64,000 bases of DNA from Corynebacterium auris (GTDB lineage: Bacteria > Actinomycetota > Actinomycetes > Mycobacteriales > Mycobacteriaceae): NCBI RefSeq assembly GCF_030408575.1, contig NZ_CP047047.1, forward strand, positions 1,661,991 to 1,725,990, read 5' to 3'. The position numbers and the translations under genes are program-made. Position 1 is the stretch's first letter, and every line of letters begins with the position of its first letter. Of this stretch, positions 27,483-36,708 are shown piece by piece. The notes under the pieces are model-generated. The model saw nothing but the letters and a program-made list of their open reading frames with translations. It searched no databases and was not told the origin of the DNA.

Positions 27483-28301
27483 CTAGAGCGCCTCGAAGAT
27501 CTCCGCGTTCGTCTCCTGCCACAACGGCTTCGCCCAGTCGCCGAACTCCCGGTCCGTCAGCGCCACCATGGCGGTGCCGGCGCGCGCGTCGTCCACCCAG
27601 GAGGGCACCACCCACAGGTAGGTGCCCGACATGCCGAAGTGGCCGACGGTTGCCGCGGGCATATTCCCGCCGGTCCAGTGCGGCGACTTCTCGCCCCTGA
27701 CCTCGAAGCCGAGCCCCCACGGGCAGGGCTTGTGCATCCCGTAGCCGGGCACCACCCCGCGCAGCTCGCCGAACTGGACGCTCATCGCCTCCCGCACGGT
27801 TTCCTCCGCCAGGAGGCTAGGCCGCACAAGCTCGGCGGCGAAGGCACGCATATCGCTTAACGACGCCCGGCCTCCGTGGCCGGCCGAACCATAAATCTCC
27901 GCGGTGTCCATCCCCAGCGGGGCGAAGATCCCCTCGCGGGCGTACTCGCCGAAGGCCATGCCCGTTTCCCCCTCGAGGTGCTCGGCGAGGATCTCGAAGC
28001 CGGCCGAGGAGTAGATGCGCCGCTCCCCCACCGGCTTCTGGGGCTCGCGGCTGTCGAAGCCGACGCCGCTGGCGTGGGCCAAAAGGTGGCGGATGGTGGA
28101 GGGGCGCGGGCCGAGGGCGTCGTCAAGCGAAAATGCCCCCTCCTCGACCGCGAGGAGGACGGCGTAGGCGGAGAGCAGCTTAGTCACGCTGGCGAGCTCG
28201 TAGACGCGGGCTTCGTTGCCGTAGCTCGCCTCGGTCTGGCCGACGAGCGCGGCGGAGACGTTCTCGGTGGGCCACGCGCTGAGGTGGGGATTCAGGTCCA
28301 T
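27483..28301 (-). CDS. Beta-lactamase-like serine hydrolase
   Basis: 272 residues of the class C beta-lactamase/penicillin-binding-like fold. The SxxK catalytic pair is in ELASVTKLLS, the Tyr motif in RRIYSSAGF (YSS in place of YxN), and HFGMSGT matches the HxG/KTG strand. No signal peptide is visible, so it is likely cytoplasmic and an esterase or peptidase rather than a resistance enzyme. The preceding gene on the strand (UPF0126) ends 10 bases upstream of the ATG, so they may be an operon. Confidence 0.82.
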   Translation of the reverse strand: MDLNPHLSAWPTENVSAALVGQTEASYGNEARVYELASVTKLLSAYAVLLAVEEGAFSLDDALGPRPSTIRHLLAHASGVGFDSREPQKPVGERRIYSSAGFEILAEHLEGETGMAFGEYAREGIFAPLGMDTAEIYGSAGHGGRASLSDMRAFAAELVRPSLLAEETVREAMSVQFGELRGVVPGYGMHKPCPWGLGFEVRGEKSPHWTGGNMPAATVGHFGMSGTYLWVVPSWVDDARAGTAMVALTDREFGDWAKPLWQETNAEIFEAL

Positions 28302-28311
28302 GCTGCCGATG

Positions 28312-29142
28312 CTAGCTGGCGCCCTCGTCGTGTTCTTCGGCCTGGCGCATTTTGTTGTGGCGCCACCGCCGGACCCGGCCCGGCTCGACGTCGCGGGCGA
28401 CGCGGCGCGCCGAGTTCTCCGCGCCGCTGAACGAACGCCGCACGCGCCGAGCGATGTCGTTGACGGGGGCGAAATCCTGGCGGGTGGGGACGTACCAGCC
28501 CGCCCAGTAGATCAGGATGGCGATGGCGAACGCGATAATCGGGCTGCCGATCATCGCGAGGTCGTACTGGCCAAGCCGGAAGCCGACCACCGTGAGCACG
28601 GACGCGACGACGGCGGGGATGGCCATGACCTGCTGGTTCTTCAGCAGAGCCGGGACGCGCCCGATCATGATGTCGCGCACTACTGTGCCGCCTGTCGCCG
28701 TGAGCAGCCCCATGAGCACGCAACCCAGCGGGGAGACCCCGGCGAGCAGCGCCTTCGAGGAGCCCGTTACGGCCCACACGCCGACGGTGGCCATGTCCGC
28801 GTGGTACTGAAACATCGTCCACGCCAGCCCGCGGAGCCGGGTGACGAAGGCCGTGGCGGCGCCCGCCAGCGCTACCCAGATGTACTCGGGGTTCGCCAGC
28901 GCCGCGACCTGGCCCGTATCGATGAGAACGTCGCGCGCCGCCCCTCCCGCGAGCGAAGAAATGAGGGCCAGAAGGGCGAAACCAACTATGTCGAAGTTCA
29001 TCCTCCGCGCGACGGTGCCCGCGACAAGGCTGGTCAGGTAAACACCGATGAGTTCGAGTACGCGGTAGGTCATCTCGGTCGTCTCCACCGCGGCGAGTGT
29101 ACTCACGGCAGCGCGGCCGATTTTCCGAACATACCGCCGCAT
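28312..29142 (-). CDS. UPF0126 / TRIC-like membrane protein
   Basis: 276 residues with a duplicated three-helix UPF0126 unit: LISSLAGGAARDVLIDTG in the first and LLTATGGTVVRDIMIGRVP in the second, the glycine-rich kinked helices typical of the family, related to trimeric intracellular cation channels. A basic C-terminal tail (RRVRRSF... GRVRRWRHNKM) follows. The start is uncertain: this ATG has AAAGG 11 bases upstream, an ATG 23 codons later (MTYRVLELIG) matches the usual family start and has GGAG, and the frame also opens at a TTG upstream. Confidence 0.8.
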   Translation of the reverse strand: MRRYVRKIGRAAVSTLAAVETTEMTYRVLELIGVYLTSLVAGTVARRMNFDIVGFALLALISSLAGGAARDVLIDTGQVAALANPEYIWVALAGAATAFVTRLRGLAWTMFQYHADMATVGVWAVTGSSKALLAGVSPLGCVLMGLLTATGGTVVRDIMIGRVPALLKNQQVMAIPAVVASVLTVVGFRLGQYDLAMIGSPIIAFAIAILIYWAGWYVPTRQDFAPVNDIARRVRRSFSGAENSARRVARDVEPGRVRRWRHNKMRQAEEHDEGAS

Positions 29143-29259
29143 CGCCCATAAGGCCTTTAAGATATCTAGGGTAAAAGTCAACAATACGCGCGCCGCCCGC
29201 GCGATTCCTTCGCGTTTCGGGCGGTCAAGGGCTTGAGATCGACGATTAGGAAAGAGACT

Positions 29260-30873
29260 ATGGCCGAATCCACGTCTACCCGTCCCCCGGAAGACAGCAC
29301 GGAGGAGCAGAACAACTCCACGGGTTTCCTCGGGGCCGTTGAAAAGATCGGCAACAAACTACCGAACCCGTTCTGGCTTTTCGTCATCCTCGCGGCCGTC
29401 GTCGCGGTCGTTTCCTGGATCGGCTCGCTCGCCGGCATGTCCGCTGAAGACCCGAGCTCGGGCGAGACCGTCGAGGTCGAGTCCCTGCTCACCGCCGACA
29501 ACATCTCCCGCATGGTGACGGACGCGGTGGAGAACTTCATCTCCTTCCCGCCGCTCGGCGTCATCCTCTCCGTCATGCTCGGCGTCGCAGTCGCCGAACA
29601 AACCGGGATGCTGTCAGCTCTGGTCCGCGCCATGGTGGCAAAGGTCAGCCCGAAAATCCTCACCTTCATGGTCGCCCTTGCCGGCGTGACCGGCTCCGTG
29701 GCCTCCGACGCCATCTACGTCATCATCATCCCGCTGGGTGCGATGGCCTTCTACGCCGTCGGCCGCTCCCCCATCGTCGGCGCGATGGTAGCCTTCGCCG
29801 CCAGCTCGGCGGGCTTCAACGCCTCCCTCATCCTCAACATCACGGACCTGCTGCTCGCCGGCATTTCCACCTCCGCCGCCCAGCTTGTCGACGAGGAATA
29901 CACCGTCTCCCCCCTAGCGAACATCTTCTTCGTCATCCCCTCGGCGATCGTTTTGTCTCTGCTGATCACCGCGATCACCGAGTTCTTCGTGGATAAGAAG
30001 GCCCGCCAGATCGTCGACCACGACGCGATCGACGAAGACGAGCTCTCCTTCTCCAACGCCACCGAGAGCGATAGCCCAGACGACGCCGACGACGACCAGC
30101 TCGAGCTTTCCCCCACCGAGTCCAAGGCGCTCAAAGCCACCGGCCTGGTGTTCCTCGCTTTCCTCGCGGTGTTCTTCCTGCTCTTGTTCGTCCCGGCCTC
30201 GCCGCTGTCGACGCCGGAGGAGGGCTTCATGGAGTCCCCGCTGATCACGGACATCGCTGTGCCCATCGCGCTGGGCTTCTTCCTGTGCGGCCTGACCTAC
30301 GGCCTCATTGCCAAGACGATCTCGAGCGCCGGCGACATCCCGGACATGATGGCGACCGGTCTGAAGACCCTGTTGCCCATGCTGGTGCTCTTTTTCGCCG
30401 TCTCCCAGTTCCTTGCCTGGTTCGAGTGGTCGAACCTGGGCACGTGGATTGCGATCCGCGGCTCGGAGCTTCTGCAGCGTTGGGACCTGCCGGTTGTCTT
30501 GCTCTTCGCCGGCTTCGTGCTCATGGTTGCGCTGATCAACCTGTTCCTGACCTCCGGCTCCGCCCAGTGGGCGCTCATGGCGCCGGTGGTCGTGCCCATG
30601 ATGATGTACGTCGGCATCGCCCCCGAGGTCACCCAGATGCTCTTCCGCATTGGTGACTCCCCCACCAACATCATCACCCCGATGTCGCCCTACTTTGCTG
30701 TGGCCCTGACCTTCCTGCAGCGCTACTACAAGAAGGCGGGCGTGGGCACCCTCATGTCACTCGCCCTGCCCTACTCGCTGACCATGGTCATCGGCTGGTT
30801 CATCTTCTTCGTCATCTGGTACTTCCTGGGCATCCCTCTCGGCCCCGGTTCCCCGATGCACTACGAGGTCTAG
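29260..30873 (+). CDS. AbgT family transporter
   Basis: 537 residues with about 11-12 membrane segments. NKLPNPFWLFVILAAVVAV near the N-terminus, SPKILTFMVALAGVTGSVASD and the late GDSPTNIITPMSPYFAV are AbgT blocks; the hairpin region and NLFLTSGSAQWALMAP match the family core. Relatives import p-aminobenzoyl-glutamate or export antifolates (MtrF/YdaH). A charged cytoplasmic loop (DAIDEDELSFSNATESD...) sits mid-protein. The ATG follows AGGAAAGAG. A strong terminator hairpin follows. Confidence 0.92.
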   Translation: MAESTSTRPPEDSTEEQNNSTGFLGAVEKIGNKLPNPFWLFVILAAVVAVVSWIGSLAGMSAEDPSSGETVEVESLLTADNISRMVTDAVENFISFPPLGVILSVMLGVAVAEQTGMLSALVRAMVAKVSPKILTFMVALAGVTGSVASDAIYVIIIPLGAMAFYAVGRSPIVGAMVAFAASSAGFNASLILNITDLLLAGISTSAAQLVDEEYTVSPLANIFFVIPSAIVLSLLITAITEFFVDKKARQIVDHDAIDEDELSFSNATESDSPDDADDDQLELSPTESKALKATGLVFLAFLAVFFLLLFVPASPLSTPEEGFMESPLITDIAVPIALGFFLCGLTYGLIAKTISSAGDIPDMMATGLKTLLPMLVLFFAVSQFLAWFEWSNLGTWIAIRGSELLQRWDLPVVLLFAGFVLMVALINLFLTSGSAQWALMAPVVVPMMMYVGIAPEVTQMLFRIGDSPTNIITPMSPYFAVALTFLQRYYKKAGVGTLMSLALPYSLTMVIGWFIFFVIWYFLGIPLGPGSPMHYEV

Positions 30874-30891
30874 CTTGGCGACGCCCCCAGG

Positions 30892-30954
30892 GCGCGCGGG
30901 CGAGAAACATCCGGGCATTCCCCGTCCCGGGCGTTCTCGCCCGTGCGCCTTTTC
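30892..30954 (+). terminator. Terminator of AbgT gene
   Basis: Arms GCGCGCGGGCGAGAA and TTCTCGCCCGTGCGC form a long stem with a GC-rich loop that itself contains CCGGG/CCCGGG, followed by CTTTTCG. Confidence 0.85.
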
Positions 30955-31194
30955 GCGTCTCTGTGCGCCTCTGTGTGCCTCGGTGGCACGGAGGTACAGA
31001 ACCAGTTTCGCTCCGCCTCAGCGCGGCGCGTGTCCCCTGACGTTACCGAACTCGGGTGCCGCGCCGGCTCGCGGCCGTCCTCACCCACTGGCCGCACAAA
31101 AGAAACGACTAACTGATACTTTCCTCATATTCATCACACAACTTATTACACTAGCCAGCGCACCCAACTCACCACGTCTACGCAGGAGGACCTC
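30955..31194 (+). promoter_or_regulatory. Gene-free stretch with likely promoter of the small secreted ORF
   Basis: No ORF or RNA is recognised in this 240-bp stretch. Its last 90 bases are distinctly AT-rich (GATACTTTCCTCATATTCATC...). TACACT at 31147-31152 could be a -10 box giving a leader of about 35 bases before the small secreted ORF. Confidence 0.4.
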
Positions 31195-31386
31195 ATGCGC
31201 CGATCCACCGTCATTCCCGCCGCCCTTCTCGCAGCCGCCGCGGCGGCCGCGCCTGCCGCCCACGCCAGCCACGCCTTCAACAACCAGGACGCCGCGTTGC
31301 GCTGCGAGCACTACACCGTCGAGGACGGCGTGACCATCTGTGTCAACGAGCGCGCACGCGCCGCCCAGCCCGAATGCTGTGTCTGA
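31195..31386 (+). CDS. Small secreted Cys-containing protein, possibly truncated
   Basis: 63 residues: a clear signal peptide (MRRSTVIPAALLAAAAAAAP...HAS, cleavage after AHA) and a mature part of about 40 residues with four cysteines (LRCEHYTVEDGVTICVNE and PECCV at the end). AGGAGG precedes the ATG. The stop codon lies exactly where the insertion-sequence island begins, so the C-terminus may have been replaced by foreign sequence. No family recognised. Confidence 0.6.
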   Translation: MRRSTVIPAALLAAAAAAAPAAHASHAFNNQDAALRCEHYTVEDGVTICVNERARAAQPECCV

Positions 31387-31633
31387 TCTGATGTAGTTGG
31401 TCCGGCTCGGCTTGGGAAGTAGGCCGTGTTGGCGGCCTGTTTTGGTCCGTTTCAGCGCGCAAAATTAGGCCACTTCTCCATGTGGCTGTGACTGGTGTGG
31501 CCCCTTTTTTGGATAGAGAAAGGGCCATGCCGATAACCATCCCCCAGTAGGTTTCTGTTCCTGAGAAATGTCCCGCCTTCGTTTATTCGCGAGGTCTGGG
31601 ACGTGGATTTTTCAGGAAAGGACCAGAAAGTAG
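31387..31633. other. Left border of the IS island, no gene seen
   Basis: 247 bp between the secreted ORF and the istA start. It should contain the left terminus of the first IS21-family element, but no sequence matching that element's other end could be identified by eye. An imperfect hairpin GGCCCCTTT / AAAGGGCC lies at about 31498-31526. Confidence 0.4.
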
Positions 31634-32788
31634 ATGACGATCAGCATGACCACGATCGAAACTATCAGGCAGCTCGATGACGAGGGAATGTCCAGACGAG
31701 CGATTGCCAAAGCGGTAAACGTGGCGCGGGCCACGGTCGATAAGTACGTCAATCAGGAAGATTTCAGCCCCACCCCGCCGGTGACGGTGCGTAAACCCGG
31801 CTCGATCGTGCTGGGTGAGACGCTGTGCGCCGTGATTGATGGTTGGCTTGAAAATGATCAGCGCATGCCGCGAAAGCAGCGCCACACCGCGCGACGCATT
31901 TGCGACCGCCTCGTCGACGAGCACGGATATACCGGCTCGTATTCCCCGGTTCAGCGCTACGTCAAGCAGTGGAAACAGGACCACACATCCCCAGGGGATG
32001 GGTTCATGGAGTTGGAATGGTCACCTGGGGTCATCCAGGTCGATTTCGGCCAAGCCGAGGTCGTTATGGCGGGAACTGCTAAGGTGGTGCACCTTTTGGT
32101 GGTGACGTTTCCGTACTCGAATATGCGGTTTTGCAGGGCGTTCGCCGGAGAGACCGCTGAGTGCGTTATCACCGGCCTTTTGGACGTCATCGACACCGCC
32201 GGCGGGGTGCCGAGAGAGATGGTCTTCGACAACGCCACCGCCATTGGGCGCCGCTTGGGTCACCACCGTGGTGGAATCCGAACTCTTCGCCGCGCTCACA
32301 GGCGCACTATCGGACGAAGGCTCGCTACTGCAACCCGTACTCGGGCCATGAGAAAGGCAACGTGGAAAACGCGGTCGGCTTCATCCGGCGCAACCTGTGT
32401 GTGCCTGTGCCTGAAGTAGCCAGCCTGGCGGAGCTAAACGACTATCTCAGCTCCGGGTGCGCCGCGTTTGCCGACCAGATCCACTACAAAAAGTCGGCCA
32501 CGATCGCGGAGCTATTACAACAGGATCAGCAAGCGCTCAAAGCGTGCCCGTCGGTGAGGTTTAACCCGGTGCGCTTCGAAGTGCGCCGCACCGATAAGAC
32601 CGGGGTCGTCACAGTCGGCGGCAATCGCTACCTTGTGGGCCCTGCCTGGGCGGGAAGGCAAGTCACGGTGGAGCTATCGCATGACACCGTCACCGTCTTA
32701 GACGACAACGCCCGACGCATCGTCGCACTGCCACGAGTCTTCGGCACCACAGAGGCAACGGTGATCAACCCACTGAGTGTTTTGCCTT
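31634..32788 (+). pseudogene. istA: istA transposase, N-terminal part with two frameshifts
   Basis: IstA of IS21 elements is the DDE transposase. An HTH (DDEGMSRRAIAKAVNVARATVDKYV) and the start of the catalytic domain (GVIQVDFGQAEVVMAG, REMVFDNATAIG) are clear in the first frame. An extra base after about 32257 moves the reading to VTTVVESELFAALT, and another about 40 bases later moves it to AHYRTKARYCNPYSGHEKGNVENAVGF, the third catalytic block. The frame then continues to VINPLSVL, where the IS3-family element cuts it. The gene is dead. Confidence 0.85.
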
Positions 32789-33363
32789 TGTCAAGCCCCG
32801 AGTTTTGTAGAGGGTCCTATTGTTGTCGATTAGGCCGCTTGGGTGTTCGCGGTGGTGTATTCCTGATGGGCCTGGCGGGGTGGGCGGTACCCCAGCGCCG
32901 AGTGCACACGACGGTTGTTGTACCAGCCGACCCATATCGACGTCGCGACGAGAACATCTCGCAGCCCCGGCCAGGCCCTTCGGTCGATGAGTTCAGCTTT
33001 GAATACGGAGTTCAGCGCTTCTGCCATCGCGTTGTCGTAGGAGTCTCCCCGCGAGCCAACCGAGGCGATAACCTGCGACTGAGCCAAGGTCTCTCCGTAG
33101 ACAACCGACCTGTACTGCACGCCCCTGTCTAAAGTGATGGATCAGCCCGGAGACATCTTCACCGGCGCGCAAGCGCGCTGACAAGGCCATGTCGAGTGCG
33201 TCTTTAGCCAGTGATGCTCGCATGTGGTTGGTGATCTGCCAGCCAACAATCTCGCAGGGTATACGCGTCGAGGACGAACGAGGCATACACCCACCCGACT
33301 GAACTGCTCCCCATTAGTTGGACTGAGAAATCAGTTGCTAACAACTAGTGGGGAGCATGTTCT

Positions 33364-33846
33364 TTGAGAGCACGTAGTTCGCTGAGTGAAGTTCAGCGTG
33401 AGCAGTTAGTCGACCTTTTCGAGCAGGGAATGGGTTCCAGAGCCGCTGCTCGTGTTGTCGGTGTCTCGAGGGATGCAGCGCGCTGCCTCTATCGCCGTTT
33501 CCAACTGCGTGGCAGGCTATGTCTCGTGGAGAAACCGAACAAGCAGCGCTACTCCTTCGAGACGAAGAAGGAGGTTGTGGAACGTCATCTTGCCGGTGAG
33601 TCGAAGATGGATCTTGCCCGAGAGTTCAATCTTTCATCCGACCAACTCGTCAAGGACTGGGTGATGAAGTGGCGCAAAGGCGGCGACGAGGCTCTGCGCC
33701 CGAAGCCGAAGGGCAGGCCGAAAGGTTCAGGCAAACCGAAGGTGCTTTCTGAGGAAGAAAAGCTTCGCCGCCAGGTTGAACGGCTGGAAGCGGAAAACGC
33801 CTACTTAAAAAAATTGCGGGACTTGAGGAACCAGGGACACGCCTAA
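33364..33846 (+). CDS. IS3-family transposase OrfA (element B)
   Basis: 160 residues: two helix-turn-helix regions (MGSRAAARVVGVSRDAARCLYRRF and ESKMDLAREFNLSSDQLVKDWV) and a C-terminal leucine zipper (LRRQVERLEAENAYLKKL). Such OrfA proteins bind the terminal repeats. The start is TTG with GGGGAG nine bases upstream; the ATG just before it leads straight to a stop. Length and layout fit the IS150 group. Confidence 0.88.
   Translation: MRARSSLSEVQREQLVDLFEQGMGSRAAARVVGVSRDAARCLYRRFQLRGRLCLVEKPNKQRYSFETKKEVVERHLAGESKMDLAREFNLSSDQLVKDWVMKWRKGGDEALRPKPKGRPKGSGKPKVLSEEEKLRRQVERLEAENAYLKKLRDLRNQGHA
33807..33814 (+). promoter_or_regulatory. Programmed -1 frameshift site of element B
   Basis: A run of seven A in TTAAAAAAATTG near the end of orfA. 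Slipping back one base continues as KKIAGLEEPGTRLKAQAIVI and joins orfB without a stop, giving the OrfAB fusion that IS3-family elements use as transposase. Confidence 0.7.
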
Positions 33847-33884
33847 AAGCCCAGGCGATCGTCATCCTCAAGTCACACCACCGC

Positions 33885-34706
33885 TTGGAGTACCTCCTGG
33901 ATGCGGCCGGCATGGCACGCTCGACATTCTTCTACCACCAGAAACGACTCACCGCACCGGATAAACATGCCGAGCTCAAACAGGCGATCCGGGACAGTTT
34001 TAAGCGCAACAAACACCGCTACGGCTACCGGCGGGTACTGCTCGACCTTCGGAACCAGGGCTGGATAGTCAACCACAAACTTGTCTTAAAGCTCATGCGC
34101 GAGATGGGCTTGAAAGCCAAGATCCGCCAGCGCAGGCCCTACATCTCCTACACAGGCACCACCAGTCACATCGCCGAGAACACACTCGAGCGCAACTTCA
34201 CCCCGGATAAACCCAACTCTGTTTTCGTCAGCGACGTCACCGAGTTCAAGGTCGCCGGCCGCAAGGTGTATCTCTCACCGGTGATGGACCTGTTCGACCG
34301 CGTAATCGTCGCCCACACAGTGGCCACATCGCCAACCACAGCCTTGACCTCGGCCTCGTTGGCGCAGGCGATCGAAGCGTGTGCTCCAGAGCCGGGCTGG
34401 ATGATCCACACCGATCAAGGATTCCAATACCAGCACTCATCCTGGCGCACCCTGATTAGCCAGCACCATGGAGTCCAGTCAATGTCACGCAAAGGCAATT
34501 GCTACGACAACGCAGTCATGGAGAACTTCTTCGGCCACCTGAAAACCGAAATGTTCCACGGAGAAGTCTTCGACAACATTGAGCAATTCACCGCCGCGGT
34601 CGACGAGTACATCCAGTGGTACAACACGCAACGCCTCCAACAACGACTCAAGGGCCTGACCCCGATGCAATACCGGGATCAGACCCTTGAAACCCTAACC
34701 GCCTAG
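33885..34706 (+). CDS. IS3-family transposase OrfB (element B)
   Basis: 273 residues from the first internal ATG; the functional product is probably the OrfAB fusion, whose frame begins at the A-run upstream. The DDE triad is in VFVSDVTEFKV, MIHTDQGFQYQ and VMENFFGHLKTE; the HTH_21 region is HRYGYRRVLLDLRNQGW. All blocks are uninterrupted, so this is the one IS3-type transposase in the island likely to work. Confidence 0.92.
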   Translation: MEYLLDAAGMARSTFFYHQKRLTAPDKHAELKQAIRDSFKRNKHRYGYRRVLLDLRNQGWIVNHKLVLKLMREMGLKAKIRQRRPYISYTGTTSHIAENTLERNFTPDKPNSVFVSDVTEFKVAGRKVYLSPVMDLFDRVIVAHTVATSPTTALTSASLAQAIEACAPEPGWMIHTDQGFQYQHSSWRTLISQHHGVQSMSRKGNCYDNAVMENFFGHLKTEMFHGEVFDNIEQFTAAVDEYIQWYNTQRLQQRLKGLTPMQYRDQTLETLTA

Positions 34707-34740
34707 AATTAAACCAGTCCAACTTTCGGGGGCCAGTTCA

Positions 34741-35091
<351 letters not shown>

Positions 35092-35548
35092 TCAGGGCGA
35101 TTCTCGCGTTGGTTGCTGAAAGGGCGCGAATAATCGGCTCGACCCCGAATTCCTCCCGGTTGTCGTCGATGAACCGGACGACTACGTGTGTGGGCGCTCA
35201 CACTCCGCCGCGAAAAAAGCTGATGCTCTTTTCAAAATCTCGTTGGCGCGCTTCGCTTCAATCAGTTCAGCCCGCAGTCTGCGGTTTTCTGCTGCAAGAT
35301 CCACCGATTCAGCCGGGGTTGTCGCGCCGGATTGTTTATGAGCGCGGACCCAGCCGCGCAGAGTTTCCTTGACTGATTCCGAGCTCGACAGCGATGCGGG
35401 ATATCGCACCACGAGACGTAGCAGGGTCAGCTTGCGCGTGCAGCACCAGTTCGATGGCGCGCTGCTTCAACTTAAGGAGTGTACTTCGAGGGCATGTGTA
35501 GGGCTCCTTTTCCACATCCCTACCCTCCATTAAACCCGGGGCGAACCA

Positions 35549-35752
35549 GTGTCATATACCGCAGTCAGAAACATGATGGCCGCTGTCCGCAAGGAACACG
35601 CAACCCGACCACGCGGGTTTGACCAGCCCCCGCGCAGCACCACAACCAACCAACCCGCCCGGCCTGTAGCCGCTGACCGGGACACCACCGGCGCGTTCCT
35701 TGGCGGTGCAGACCAGTTCAGCATGGACAACCTCGCTAAGAAAGGAAACTAA
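35549..35752 (+). pseudogene. istA: istA C-terminal remnant of IS21 element 1
   Basis: SYTAVRNMMAAVRKEHATRP... GADQFSMDNLAKKGN matches the end of the other istA in the island (SYTAVKNMMAAVRKDTSTRP... GAAQFSLENLTKKGSA). It is separated from the rest of istA by element A and lacks the segment corresponding to EYFLREAAKIGPATRQVIAEL. Its stop is five bases before the istB ATG, preserving the operon junction. Confidence 0.8.
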
Positions 35753-35757
35753 AACCC

Positions 35758-36525
35758 ATGTCCTCACCAACCCCGCCAACAGATCGCTTCCTTGACGAAT
35801 CCGTCCTGGCCGACTTCACCGCACTGCGGATGACTGCCTTCGGCAGAAGCGTCATCGATATCGCCAACGATCCCGCCTTCGACACGTGGACGTTTTCCCA
35901 AAAGGTGCTTTACGCACTCGATAAAGAAGTTGCAGCCAGGCGTGAACGACGCATCAGCAAACTGCTTAAAGCATCCCGATCGCCAAACCTTGATGCTTGC
36001 CTTGAAAACGTGGTGTGCACGCCTGACCGCAACATCAACCCCGAGCAAGTCAGCAGACTCGCTCACGGACAATGGTGCCACCTGGGCCAAAACATCGTCA
36101 TCCTGGGCAAATCCTCAGTTGGTAAAACCTACCTCGCCCAAGCACTCATCACCGCAGCATGCCGCAACGACTACTCCGCACGGTTCTACCGCACCGACAT
36201 GCTCGCCGCCGAACTGGCAGTCCTCCAACCCGATAACCCCACACGGCTGAAGTTCATCCAGCAACTCCACGACGTCGACGTCCTGGTCCTGGATGACTTT
36301 CTCACCACACCTGTTGACGCCGCGACCGCGCACCAACTACTCAATATCCTCGCCGGGCGGGAACGCAAAGTCTCAACCGTTGTGACCTCACAGTTCACCC
36401 CACACGAGTGGTACAAGTCCATCCCCGACGCCGTGATCTCCGAGTCAATCCTCAACCGACTCGTCTCCGGCGCCGAAATCATCACACTCGAAGGACCAAA
36501 CATGCGCCTGACCACCAACGCATAA
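35758..36525 (+). CDS. istB: IstB ATPase of IS21 element 1
   Basis: 255 residues; the AAA+ helper that assists IstA during IS21 transposition. Walker A is LGKSSVGKTYLAQA, Walker B VLVLDDFL, and the sensor region TVVTSQFTPHEWYKSIPD. AGAAAGGAAAC lies before the ATG. It is uninterrupted, unlike its partner istA, and differs at many positions from the second IstB in the island, so the two IS21 elements are distinct relatives and not recent duplicates. Confidence 0.92.
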   Translation: MSSPTPPTDRFLDESVLADFTALRMTAFGRSVIDIANDPAFDTWTFSQKVLYALDKEVAARRERRISKLLKASRSPNLDACLENVVCTPDRNINPEQVSRLAHGQWCHLGQNIVILGKSSVGKTYLAQALITAACRNDYSARFYRTDMLAAELAVLQPDNPTRLKFIQQLHDVDVLVLDDFLTTPVDAATAHQLLNILAGRERKVSTVVTSQFTPHEWYKSIPDAVISESILNRLVSGAEIITLEGPNMRLTTNA

Positions 36526-36581
36526 CAACCGGCAACGCCTGAGTGAGATACCGCTACCGGGTACCCACTCAGGCGCTACCA

Positions 36582-36602
36582 GATACTCACCACACCGCTA
36601 CC
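36582..36602. repeat. IS21 element 1 terminal repeat facing the cargo gene
   Basis: Read outward-in from the cargo gene the sequence is GGTAGCGGTGTGGTGAGT..., nearly the same as GTAACGGTGTGGTGAGT at the facing end of IS21 element 2. Subterminal copies follow on the element side. Confidence 0.65.
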
Positions 36603-36648
36603 ATTTCGGTCTTCTGAACAACCGTAGTATGCTGTATCATCAGTATAA

Positions 36649-36677
36649 CTAAGGCAGGAAAGCAGCCTATGCCTTAG
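36649..36677 (+). promoter_or_regulatory. Inverted repeat in leader of DUF262-AlbA_2 gene
   Basis: Perfect 8-bp arms CTAAGGCA and TGCCTTAG, 13 bases apart, just downstream of AT-rich sequence with candidate -10 boxes (TATCAT, TATAAC) and 31 bases before the ATG. It may be an operator or a leader hairpin; the only regulator-like feature beside this gene. Confidence 0.5.
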
Positions 36678-36708
36678 GCCAGTGAATCGACAGGAAGCGA
36701 CGTATAAA

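Larger units (their letters stand above)
33300..34740 (+). mobile_element. IS3-family element B (IS150-like), apparently intact
   Basis: A 1441-bp element with ends TGAACTGCTCCCC...GTTGGACTG and, reading inward from the right, TGAACTGGCCCCC...GTTGGACTG. It is flanked by a perfect 3-bp target duplication GAC, inserted in orfB of element A copy 1. Two overlapping frames (orfA and orfB) are connected by a slippery run of A. It is the youngest insertion in the island. Confidence 0.92.

Noticed and set aside
32161-33132. A fused 323-codon plus-strand frame joining istA to element A
   Set aside because: It starts out of the IstA frame and ends in antisense of the IS3 orfB; it is an accident of the frameshifts and insertion.
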